Below, piece after piece: positions 54,987-63,047 of a DNA stretch of 64,000 nt. The DNA is taken from NCBI RefSeq assembly GCF_003410055.1, contig NZ_QUZK01000012.1:62001-126000 (forward strand). The letters run 5' to 3'. How positions within the stretch are numbered: position 1 is the first letter of the stretch; every line of letters starts with the position of its first letter. The notes under the pieces were generated by a model, which did no database searches, was not told the origin of the DNA, and saw nothing but the letters and a program-made list of their open reading frames with translations. The stretch comes from Wenzhouxiangella sediminis (GTDB lineage: Bacteria; Pseudomonadota; Gammaproteobacteria; Xanthomonadales; Wenzhouxiangellaceae). Made by a program: the position numbers and the translations under genes.

Positions 54987-56666
54987 CTAGTCCTTTCCGC
55001 TGCGCCAGATCGACACCAGCAACCACACGCCGCCGATTGCCGCGCCGACGAAGCCGAGAAAGCCGAACAGCGGCAGGCCGAACGCCTGCTTGTCCCCCTG
55101 TACGTTCATGACGATGGCCGAGCCGATGATCAGCGCGGCCGTGACGATGCCCAGAGTGAGCCGGCTGGCGGCCTGATCGAGCTGGTTGCTGACCTCCTTG
55201 AGCGCGCGGATGTCGACGTGTACCTCGATCCGGCCCTTGCTGGCGTTGCGCAGCAAGCGGCTCAGATCGGCCGGCAGGTCGCCGAGCAGACGCAGGGTCT
55301 GCGCCACGCTCTTGCGCATTCGCCGCGCCAGGTTGATCGGCGCGTAGTGACGGCGCAACACTTCCTCGATGATCGGCGCCGCTTCCCCGGCCATGTCGAA
55401 ATTCGGGTCCAGGCGCCGCCCCATTCCCTCGAGCGTGATGAAGGCCTTGAGCATCAACACCAGGTCAGCCGGCAGCACCAGCTGATGCTGGCGCAGCACG
55501 GCGGTAATGTCGCCAATCATGCTGGACAGGTCGAGCTGCTGAAGCGGCACGCCGTGGTAGTGGTCGATGAACTCGTCGACGTCTTCACGCAGCTTCTCCT
55601 CGTCGACCTTGTCGTCTTCGCTCCACTCGATCAGAATATTCGCGGCGCTCTCGGCATCGCGCGAGACCAGGCCGTGCAGCAACTCCGCCACCTCATGCCG
55701 CCTCTGCTCGGACAGCCGCCCCACCATGCCGAAGTCGAGCAGGCCGATGCGATTGCCGGGCAGGTAGAGGATATTCCCGGGATGCGGGTCGGCATGGAAG
55801 AACCCTTCCTCCAGGATCATCAGCAGGATCGCGCGCGTGCCCCGCAGCGCGATCTCGTGTCGATCGAGCCCGGCGGCATCGACCGATTCCAGGTCGCGTC
55901 CCGGGATGCCGTCCAGGCAAGCCTGTACATTGAGACGTTCGCAGCTCCACTCCCAGAAGATATCGGGAATCACGATGCCCGAATCGGGCTCAAGGGAGTC
56001 GGCGATGCGCTCGGCATTCCGGCACTCGGCCATGAAATCCAGCTCGAGCCTCAGGGAGCGGGCGAAGTGCCGCACGAGCATCCGGGGACGGTAGTGGCGG
56101 AGCTCGCTCGCCTCGGACTCGAGGATCTCAGCGAGGCGCCGAAGCAGCCGCAGGTCGGCCTCGATGACGGACTTGATGCCCGGCCGGCGCACCTTCAGCG
56201 CCACGGCCGTGCCGTCCTCCAGCCAGGCGCGGTGCACCTGCGCCAGGGAGGCGGCCGCCAGCGGTTCGCGCTCGACCCGTTCGAACATCTCTTCGGGTGG
56301 CGCCCCCAGATCCTCGGTCAACTGGGCCTCGATCTCTTCCCAATCGACTGCGGGCGCATGGTCCTGGAGCTTGCCGAACTCCGCCAGCCATTCCGGGCCG
56401 AACAAGTCGACACGGGTGGCCAGCACCTGGCCGAGCTTGACAAAGGTCGGGCCCAGTTCCTCGAGTACCCGGCGGACGCGTTCCGGGGGCCTCAGCCTGG
56501 CCAGCTCCTCGCCCTCCTTCCAATGCAACACCTTGCCGGCCCGCTGCAATGCACCGGCCATGCCGATGCGCTGAACGACGTCGCCGAAGCCGTATCGGAT
56601 GAGGACCGAGGCGATGTCCTGCATTCGACCGATATCGCGTGCTGCGCTGAGTGCCTGCCAGAGCAT
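54987..56666 (-). CDS. UbiB/ABC1 atypical kinase family protein
   Basis: 559 residues with the UbiB signature KLGQ helix (FVKLGQVLATR), the Ala-rich loop AAASLAQVH that replaces the glycine-rich loop, catalytic FFHADPHPGN and DFGMVGR in place of HRD/DFG, and two C-terminal TM helices. It is usually needed for ubiquinone synthesis or lipid homeostasis. The ATG at 56666 is used; a GTG three codons upstream is also possible. The real ubiB normally sits with ubiE and ubiJ, so this may be a paralog. Confidence 0.9.
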   Translation of the reverse strand: MLWQALSAARDIGRMQDIASVLIRYGFGDVVQRIGMAGALQRAGKVLHWKEGEELARLRPPERVRRVLEELGPTFVKLGQVLATRVDLFGPEWLAEFGKLQDHAPAVDWEEIEAQLTEDLGAPPEEMFERVEREPLAAASLAQVHRAWLEDGTAVALKVRRPGIKSVIEADLRLLRRLAEILESEASELRHYRPRMLVRHFARSLRLELDFMAECRNAERIADSLEPDSGIVIPDIFWEWSCERLNVQACLDGIPGRDLESVDAAGLDRHEIALRGTRAILLMILEEGFFHADPHPGNILYLPGNRIGLLDFGMVGRLSEQRRHEVAELLHGLVSRDAESAANILIEWSEDDKVDEEKLREDVDEFIDHYHGVPLQQLDLSSMIGDITAVLRQHQLVLPADLVLMLKAFITLEGMGRRLDPNFDMAGEAAPIIEEVLRRHYAPINLARRMRKSVAQTLRLLGDLPADLSRLLRNASKGRIEVHVDIRALKEVSNQLDQAASRLTLGIVTAALIIGSAIVMNVQGDKQAFGLPLFGFLGFVGAAIGGVWLLVSIWRSGKD

Positions 56667-56794
56667 TCCGTCCACCCGTTCAAAATTAGCGACTAGAGTA
56701 GCTTATCGAGCAAGTGCTCGCCGTCGTCCGCCGGGCCAAAGGGCGCCTGCCCGCTCGCGAAACGAACACGCTCGACCGGGGTAGAATCCGGTTC

Positions 56795-57427
56795 ATGCGA
56801 TCGACAAGCCGAATCCTCGTGACCTTGGCCCTGGCGTGCCTGCTCTTCGGATGCGCATCGACGCCGCCGAAACGCCAGGACAACCTGTGCGAGATATTCG
56901 AACAGGAACCGGGCTGGTACGACCACGCCTACACCAGCGAGAGGCGCTGGGGTATTCCGATCTCCGTCCAGATGGCCATCGTCCAGCGCGAGTCGTCCTT
57001 CCGGGCCCGAGTTCGGCCCGAACGCACGAAACTGCTCGGGTTCATCCCCTGGCGGCGCCCGTCTTCCGCCCACGGATACGCCCAGGCGCAGGATCCGGCC
57101 TGGCAGGAATACCTCGAGATGACGGGCCGTTCGGGCTGGCTCACCAGCCGCGCCGACATGGCCGACGCGCTGGATTTCATCGGCTGGTACAACTACACCA
57201 GCCATCGGCGTCTCGGCATTGCCCGCAACGACGCCTACGAGCTCTACCTGGCCTATCACGAGGGCCGCACCGGCTATGAGCGGGGGAGTTGGCGCGGCAA
57301 GCCAAAAGTACGGCAGACCGCACGCCAGGTGGCCGAAAGAGCCGACCGCTACGCCCGTCAGCTGCCCGCCTGCGAAGAGGAGTTTCGCTGCGCGGCCTGG
57401 TGGAAGGTCTGGCCCTTCTGCCGCTGA
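56795..57427 (+). CDS. Lytic transglycosylase-like lipoprotein (SLT domain)
   Basis: 210 residues with a lipobox (LLFGCAS) and an SLT-type domain whose catalytic Glu is in QMAIVQRESSF (about residue 66), with GYAQAQDPAW and ALDFIGWYNY as later conserved segments. This is a short MltE/EmtA-like enzyme that cleaves peptidoglycan. A TAGAAT -10-like sequence lies just upstream. Its 3' end overlaps the convergent membrane gene by 70 bp. Confidence 0.87.
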   Translation: MRSTSRILVTLALACLLFGCASTPPKRQDNLCEIFEQEPGWYDHAYTSERRWGIPISVQMAIVQRESSFRARVRPERTKLLGFIPWRRPSSAHGYAQAQDPAWQEYLEMTGRSGWLTSRADMADALDFIGWYNYTSHRRLGIARNDAYELYLAYHEGRTGYERGSWRGKPKVRQTARQVAERADRYARQLPACEEEFRCAAWWKVWPFCR

Positions 57428-57849
57428 AGCAGGACCACGTAGAGCCAGCCGCCGAATGCACCCGGCAGGCTCATCATCATCAGCCCGCCCCAGGTTCTCG
57501 CTGCGGCTACCACGGTCACGGGCAGCATCGCGTCCATCACGAGCAAGGCCACCAGCGGCGCGAAAAAACCGGCAAGCACGTGCAGCGAAACCGACCATAT
57601 CGGCCAGCGACGCGCCAGCCCGCTCGCGACCAGCAGGGCCACCAGCAGTCCGGCGGCGACGATGACGCCCCACAGCGGCGCGAAGCCGAGCAGGTCCTGC
57701 CCGGTCGTCACCAGCCGCTCCGCCACGCTCACATCGACGCCGAGGCCCGTTATCCGGGCGAGGTTGATCTGGGTCTGGATCACGCTGCCGATCGAGGCGG
57801 TGACGAACACCGCCGTCACCCAGGCCAGGAACCATCTCAATACCTTCAT
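57358..57849 (-). CDS. Hypothetical membrane protein, convergent overlap with transglycosylase
   Basis: 163 residues, with predicted TM helices near 5-25, 55-80, 85-105 and 120-140 and a polar C-terminal tail (RQKGQTFHQAAQRN). No family recognised. It overlaps the C-terminal 70 bp of the opposite-strand transglycosylase; the hydrophobic periodicity continues into the overlap only as tail residues, so the true end could be earlier in evolution, but the frame is open. Confidence 0.7.
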   Translation of the reverse strand: MKVLRWFLAWVTAVFVTASIGSVIQTQINLARITGLGVDVSVAERLVTTGQDLLGFAPLWGVIVAAGLLVALLVASGLARRWPIWSVSLHVLAGFFAPLVALLVMDAMLPVTVVAAARTWGGLMMMSLPGAFGGWLYVVLLQRQKGQTFHQAAQRNSSSQAGS

Positions 57850-57945
57850 GCGAGGTACTCCGCGCTGCGTCGAGCGAACAGATTACCAGCCCCGAAGCCC
57901 GAGTCTGCTATCTTCGAAGTCACTGCCTGGTTGATGGAGCCCCCA

Positions 57946-59034
57946 ATGGCCCGGATTGCCGTGCTGTTCAGCCTGATCCTGATGTGCTGCACCCTTCGCG
58001 CGCAGCCCCTGGCTGTCGAAACCCACGTCGACGGACTCGAGCATCCCTGGTCGATGGTCTTCCTGCCCGACGGCCGGGCACTGGTGACGGAGCGACCCGG
58101 CCGGTTGCGGGTGATCGCTGCCAACGGGCGGCTCGTCGAGGCGCCCGTGGCCGGCACGCCGGAAGTCTACGCCGACAGCCAGGGCGGTCTCATGGGCCTG
58201 GCCCTGCATCCCGATTACGCCGAAAACGGCTGGATCTACATGACGCTGGCGCACGGCACCGCCCAAGCCAATGCCACGCGCGTGGTGCGTGGACGCCTGG
58301 AGGAAGGCGCCTGGACCGCCAACGAGGTCCTGTTCACGGCGCAGCCCTTCAAGGACACGCCCGTACACTACGGCGGCCGGATGGCCTTTCTCCCCGACGG
58401 CACGCTTCTGGTCAGCGTTGGTGACGGCTTCGACTACCGCGAACACGCCCAGCGCCTCGACAGTCACCTGGGCAAGATCATCCGCATCCACGACGACGGC
58501 AGCGTGCCTGCCGACAATCCATTCCGCAGTCGCGAAGACGCGCTCCCGGAGATCTTCTCCCTGGGTCATCGCAATCCTCAGGGTCTCGTGGTCGAACCCG
58601 GCACCGGCCACATCTGGTCGCACGAACACGGCCCGCGCGGTGGCGACGAGCTCAATCTGATCCGGGCCGGAAACAACTACGGCTGGCCGGTCGTCACGCA
58701 GGGCGTGGACTACTCCGGCGCACGGGTCACGCCATACACCACCCGTCCCGGCATGATCGATCCCGTGCACGGCTGGACGCCTTCGATCGCACCCGCCGGA
58801 ATGGGCCAATACCACGGCTCGCTGTTTTCCGAGTGGCAGGGCGACCTGCTCGTCGCCAGCCTGGTCGAGAAGACCGTACGGCGCGTGGCGATAGAAAACG
58901 GCGAGGTTGTCGGCGACGCGCCGCTGGGCCTGGAGCTGGAACATCGGCTGCGCGACGTGCGGGTGGGTCCGGACGGCGCCCTGTACGTGCTCACCGACGA
59001 GAAATCAGGTCAGATCATCCGCATAAGCTATTGA
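57946..59034 (+). CDS. PQQ-dependent aldose sugar dehydrogenase (YliI-like)
   Basis: 362 residues with a signal peptide (about 1-19) and the soluble sugar dehydrogenase beta-propeller. Motifs: GLEHPWSMVFLPDGR, GGLMGLALHPDY, GGRMAFLPDGTLLVSVGDG, SLGHRNPQGLV and HEHGPRGGDELN, matching YliI/Asd and s-GDH. It oxidises aldoses in the periplasm with PQQ. A GGAG site favours the ATG at 57946 over one at 57934. No PQQ synthesis genes occur here, so PQQ must come from elsewhere. Confidence 0.93.
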   Translation: MARIAVLFSLILMCCTLRAQPLAVETHVDGLEHPWSMVFLPDGRALVTERPGRLRVIAANGRLVEAPVAGTPEVYADSQGGLMGLALHPDYAENGWIYMTLAHGTAQANATRVVRGRLEEGAWTANEVLFTAQPFKDTPVHYGGRMAFLPDGTLLVSVGDGFDYREHAQRLDSHLGKIIRIHDDGSVPADNPFRSREDALPEIFSLGHRNPQGLVVEPGTGHIWSHEHGPRGGDELNLIRAGNNYGWPVVTQGVDYSGARVTPYTTRPGMIDPVHGWTPSIAPAGMGQYHGSLFSEWQGDLLVASLVEKTVRRVAIENGEVVGDAPLGLELEHRLRDVRVGPDGALYVLTDEKSGQIIRISY

Positions 59035-59147
59035 TGCTTGTTGATCCGTAGCGAGCTGGTCACGCACCTGCCGGGGCGCCCTTGATCCCATCCCGGCGAT
59101 GAGAGTCTGGTAAATTGATGCTGTTTCGTCATCGGGAGGGAGCGAGC

Positions 59148-60458
59148 ATGTCGGCAAGAACCGCCCATCGCCTGGTCTGGCTTGCCGCCTTGCTGCCTTC
59201 GGTGATTTTCCTGGCGCACCTGGACGCAAGTGCGATCGCTTCGACGAGCGCTGTACTGAATTCGACTGGCCGCCTCACGGGCGTGGCCGGCCTGTCGATG
59301 CTGCTGATGGCCGCGATCCTCAGCGCCCGCGTCCCGGGCTTCGACCGCCCCTTCGGCGGACTGACGCGGCTGTGGCGAACCCACCACCTGCTCGGCGCAT
59401 GGTCCCTCATCCTGCTGCTCCTGCACCCTGTCCTCCTGGCGTTCTCGGCGGCCGGCGCCAGCATCGATTCGGCCGCCGCCACCCTGCTCCCGCCGCTCTC
59501 GGACCTGGCCAGCTGGAGCGGCTGGGCAGCGCTGGTGCTGATGATGATCTTCCTGGCGCCGAGCTTCTCGTTCTTCGGCCGCCCCCGCTACGAGCGCTGG
59601 AAGAAGATCCACCGGCTGGCCGGTCCGGCCGTCGCGCTGGCGCTGGTTCACGATTTCTGGCTGTCCCGGGGGCTGCCGACCTGGCTCGACATCGCCCTGT
59701 GGTCAGCGCTGGCTCTACTCGCCGTGGGCGCGGTCGGCTGGCGCTTTGTTTTCTCCCGTCGAATCGGCCGCCTGGCTTACACGGTCAGCGAGGTCACCGC
59801 CGTCGCCAACAACGTAGTCGAACTGAGCCTGGAACCTCACGGCCGCAAACTTCGGCACGAGGCGGGCAATTTCATCTATCTCACCCTCGAAGACGCTTCA
59901 CTGGCAGCGGGACGAGGCGAGGAACACCCCTATACCCTGTCCTCCTCGCCAGACGAAAGGCAGCTTCGCGTGGCGATCAAGTCGCTGGGTGATGCCAGCC
60001 GCGCCACGCAGACGATCCGACCGGGAACGACCGCGCGCGTCGAAGGTCCTTACGGACGGTTCTTCGTCACGCCCGATCGTGTTCCGGAACCCGAGCTATG
60101 GGTGGCCGGCGGTATCGGCGTGACGCCCTTCCTGGCGAGAATGCGGCATCTGCAGCGTCGGGGTGAGACCGCCGACGTGTGCATGATCTTCTGCGTCCAG
60201 GACCCCGCCCGCGAGATCTTCGCGACCGAACTGCAAAACCTGGCCGACCAGCTGGAAGGGTTCCGGCTCAATATCCACTACTTCTATCGCGAGGGACCGC
60301 TGTCGGGCAGCTACCTGGACGAGGCCTGTCCCGACATCAGCCGGCGAAGCGTCTACATCTGCGGACCCGAGCCGCTCAACGCTCTCGTCCAGCAGCATGC
60401 CGCAGCCGCCGGCATTGCGGCATCGAGGATCCACACAGAGGAGTTCGAACTGCTATGA
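59148..60458 (+). CDS. Ferric reductase-like flavocytochrome (heme b, FAD, NAD domains)
   Basis: 436 residues. The N-terminal part has about six TM helices, with heme-ligand His in WRTHHLLGAWSLILLLLH and KKIHRLAGPAVALALVHDFW. The FAD-binding domain (about 210-310) has HPYTLSSSPDE and the glycine-rich GPYGRFFV. The NAD-binding domain has VAGGIGVTPFLARM and the CGPEPLN motif. It resembles YedZ/FRE-type oxidoreductases that carry electrons across the membrane. It is coupled by ATGA to the cytochrome b5-like gene, a possible electron acceptor. Confidence 0.9.
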   Translation: MSARTAHRLVWLAALLPSVIFLAHLDASAIASTSAVLNSTGRLTGVAGLSMLLMAAILSARVPGFDRPFGGLTRLWRTHHLLGAWSLILLLLHPVLLAFSAAGASIDSAAATLLPPLSDLASWSGWAALVLMMIFLAPSFSFFGRPRYERWKKIHRLAGPAVALALVHDFWLSRGLPTWLDIALWSALALLAVGAVGWRFVFSRRIGRLAYTVSEVTAVANNVVELSLEPHGRKLRHEAGNFIYLTLEDASLAAGRGEEHPYTLSSSPDERQLRVAIKSLGDASRATQTIRPGTTARVEGPYGRFFVTPDRVPEPELWVAGGIGVTPFLARMRHLQRRGETADVCMIFCVQDPAREIFATELQNLADQLEGFRLNIHYFYREGPLSGSYLDEACPDISRRSVYICGPEPLNALVQQHAAAAGIAASRIHTEEFELL

Positions 60459-60823
60459 AACAGGCCGTCTACACCATCTTCGTCGCATTCTGGGCTTGCG
60501 TCCTGACCGTCGTCGCACTCGACGCCCTGACGCCAGCCGCCGAAGCCGGCGATGGCCAGGAAACGAAGTCCACGTTCACCCTGGCCGAAGTCGCCGAACA
60601 CGACCGGCTCGAGGACTGCTGGATGGCCATCGAGGGTCATGTCTACGACTTCACCGCCTACATCGATCAGCACCCTACCCCGCCGGAAGTCCTGGAGCCC
60701 TGGTGCGGCACCGAGGCGACCGAGGGAATGCGCACGAAGGGGTACGGACGCGACCATTCCGAGCGTGCCTGGCAGATGGCAGAGCAGTATCGCGTCGGAT
60801 CGCTGGCCGAAAACGGCAACTGA
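60455..60823 (+). CDS. Cytochrome b5-like heme-binding protein
   Basis: 122 residues with an N-terminal signal/anchor (about 1-30) and a cytochrome b5 domain (about 38-120: FTLAEVAEHDRLEDCWMAIE, VYDFTAYIDQHPTPPEV). Two likely heme-ligand His are in DQHP and YGRDHSERA. The ATG overlaps the flavocytochrome stop by 4 bp, so they form a two-gene unit. It ends 1 bp from the convergent outer-membrane gene. Confidence 0.88.
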   Translation: MKQAVYTIFVAFWACVLTVVALDALTPAAEAGDGQETKSTFTLAEVAEHDRLEDCWMAIEGHVYDFTAYIDQHPTPPEVLEPWCGTEATEGMRTKGYGRDHSERAWQMAEQYRVGSLAENGN

Positions 60824-60824
60824 A

Positions 60825-63038
60825 TCAGAAGCGGTAACCCAGGGTCGCCAGGACGGCGGTCACCGAGTAGTCCGGGGCCGCCCGTCCCAGCAGGAGCAGG
60901 TTGGCCACGCTGTCGATGGCCACGTCCTCGAAGGCGTAGTCGCGCGAACGGAAACGCTCGTGCTCGACTCGCAATTGCACGCGCCAGCCCGACGGCGCCG
61001 AGTAGCTGGCCCACGCGGCCCAGCTTCGCCGGCGGCTGAGCGTCTCCGGCAGGGGCTCGACGTTCAGTCCCTCGGCCGCCCGGACGTCGATATCGCCGCG
61101 GGCGCTGACGTACACGAAGTCCGCTCCGAGATCCACACCACCGTTTAGGCCCAACGAGGCCATCAGGCGCCGCGCGAAATCCGCATCCCGCCAGGCCAGC
61201 GACACGCTCGCCGTCTCGACCCGGTCGTCGTGGCTGGCCCACCAATTCCTCGCGGGATCGAAAGCCAGTTGCGGCGCAAAGCCCGGCCAGTCGCGACCCG
61301 ACTGGTCGGCCCGGTATCGGTCGCTGGCATAGAGGCCGCTGACCGTCACCGCCCGAGAGAGCTGCCAACCGAAATCGGCCGATACCGTGCGCACTTCGGA
61401 TCGTTCGAGCCCGAACCGCTCGTCGTCGTAGTCGTCGCGATGGTAGCGACCGCCCAGGCCAAGATTCAGCCGCGCGGTCGGCTGCGCATCCAGTCGCAGT
61501 CCGATGCCCGTCCGGTCGCGATCGGCGACGTTGTACTTGCGCAGCTCGGGGTGATTCTCGAAATCCTCCGGCTCGACCGTGCCCGGCAGGCGTCCGGCGC
61601 GAAACGGTGCCCGACCGACGTACTCGTCGAATCGGCGAGTCGATCGCTCGGCGTCCAGGCGCAGACGCATCTTCGAGCCGACACGACCACGCCAGCCGAT
61701 CTCACCGCCCCACTCGTCCAGTTGCGCCACTTCCGCGAAATCGTCCCGATCCTCCCGCTCGAAGGCGACACCGCCCACCAACCGCTGGTAACCGTCCAGG
61801 CGCCAGCGGCCGTCGATTTCCAGCTTCTGGCGGCGCAGGCTGTACGGCAGGTTGATCCGGGTGTCCTCGACCGCGCGCTGGCCCTGGGAATCGGCGCTGA
61901 CGATCCGCCAGGGTAGCGAGGGCGTACGGTTGTCGCGATCGTCGTAGCGGTAGGCGACGACCAGGTTGAGTCGGTCGCTCGCTTGCGTCACGAGGCGCAG
62001 GTTGGCCACGGTCGTACGCATTTCCGCGTCGAGCCGGGTCACGGGAAGCGGCTCGTCGACCTGCAGCTGCTCGTTGGCCGTGTAGGGAAGCAACAGGTCG
62101 TCCTGCCGCATCAGACCATAGGCCAGGTCCGCGCCCAGTCGAGTTCGGTCGCCCAGCGTCCAGGTCCCGAATGCCCGAAGCTGGTGGGCGCTGTTGTCCG
62201 GGTAGTCGGCGATGCGCCCGACGCCCTCCGGATAGCCCGCCGCAGGCGGCCACTGCGGATGCCGGGCGAAGGCGTTATCGAACTCGATCGACCGACGGTC
62301 GTTGCGGTAGAACGATCCCGACCAGGCCACGCCGTACTGGTGACCGGCCGGGTCGGCATAGGTCAGCCGGCTCTCGAGGCGCCGGGTGCTGTCGTCGACC
62401 ACGGCGGGAAGGAGCATGCCCCGCGGGTTGCCGCCGGTATAGCCGAAAATGGCGCCGATCAGGCGATTGCCGTCGCGTCGCTCTTCGCTCGCCTCGACCT
62501 CCACGCGCCAGCGATCGCGGAAACGCTGCCAATAGCCCAGATCGAGCCGCTTTCGCCGCGACCGGATTTCGACCGGGTGCAATTCCGCATCACTCGCGGC
62601 CAGCCCGGCCGTGGTTTCCAGGCCCTGCCAGTTGCCCGGCAATGACAGGCGCCCACCCGGACCGGCCATGAAAGGCGTGGCGCCACCCGACAGGCTCCAG
62701 CCGGGCATCTCCCGCCAACTCAACGACAAGGCCTGCCGGCCGGAACGCTCGGCGAGGAAGTCCAGCCGGCGCGACGGCAGGCCGAGACGCGATCCCTCAA
62801 GACGCAGGTACCAGTCGTCCGAGCCCTGCCGGGGGCGTTCCAGGCGAATGTCCACCAGCGGCGACATGCCGGCCTCGTCCAGGCCGGAGAAACGCCCGAA
62901 GCGCTCGGCGTCCTCGTCGAGCCAGGCCAGGCCCAGGTCGATGCTTCCGAACAACTGCATCCCGGCGGCCCGGCTGGGCGCTGTCATTGCCACCAGGGCC
63001 GTGGCGATGACGAAGACTGCGGCGAGCGGGGTCCTCAT
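60825..63038 (-). CDS. MtrB/PioB-type decaheme-associated outer membrane beta-barrel
   Basis: 737 residues with a signal peptide (about 1-24), many alternating beta strands and a C-terminal LATLGYRF ending in Phe, as in outer-membrane barrels. Length and the cytochrome beside it match MtrB/PioB/DmsF porins that hold a decaheme cytochrome so electrons cross the outer membrane. No Cys is present, so it lacks the CXXC found near the N-terminus of Shewanella MtrB. It follows the decaheme gene after 9 bp. Confidence 0.9.
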   Translation of the reverse strand: MRTPLAAVFVIATALVAMTAPSRAAGMQLFGSIDLGLAWLDEDAERFGRFSGLDEAGMSPLVDIRLERPRQGSDDWYLRLEGSRLGLPSRRLDFLAERSGRQALSLSWREMPGWSLSGGATPFMAGPGGRLSLPGNWQGLETTAGLAASDAELHPVEIRSRRKRLDLGYWQRFRDRWRVEVEASEERRDGNRLIGAIFGYTGGNPRGMLLPAVVDDSTRRLESRLTYADPAGHQYGVAWSGSFYRNDRRSIEFDNAFARHPQWPPAAGYPEGVGRIADYPDNSAHQLRAFGTWTLGDRTRLGADLAYGLMRQDDLLLPYTANEQLQVDEPLPVTRLDAEMRTTVANLRLVTQASDRLNLVVAYRYDDRDNRTPSLPWRIVSADSQGQRAVEDTRINLPYSLRRQKLEIDGRWRLDGYQRLVGGVAFEREDRDDFAEVAQLDEWGGEIGWRGRVGSKMRLRLDAERSTRRFDEYVGRAPFRAGRLPGTVEPEDFENHPELRKYNVADRDRTGIGLRLDAQPTARLNLGLGGRYHRDDYDDERFGLERSEVRTVSADFGWQLSRAVTVSGLYASDRYRADQSGRDWPGFAPQLAFDPARNWWASHDDRVETASVSLAWRDADFARRLMASLGLNGGVDLGADFVYVSARGDIDVRAAEGLNVEPLPETLSRRRSWAAWASYSAPSGWRVQLRVEHERFRSRDYAFEDVAIDSVANLLLLGRAAPDYSVTAVLATLGYRF

Positions 63039-63047
63039 GGCCGCCTC

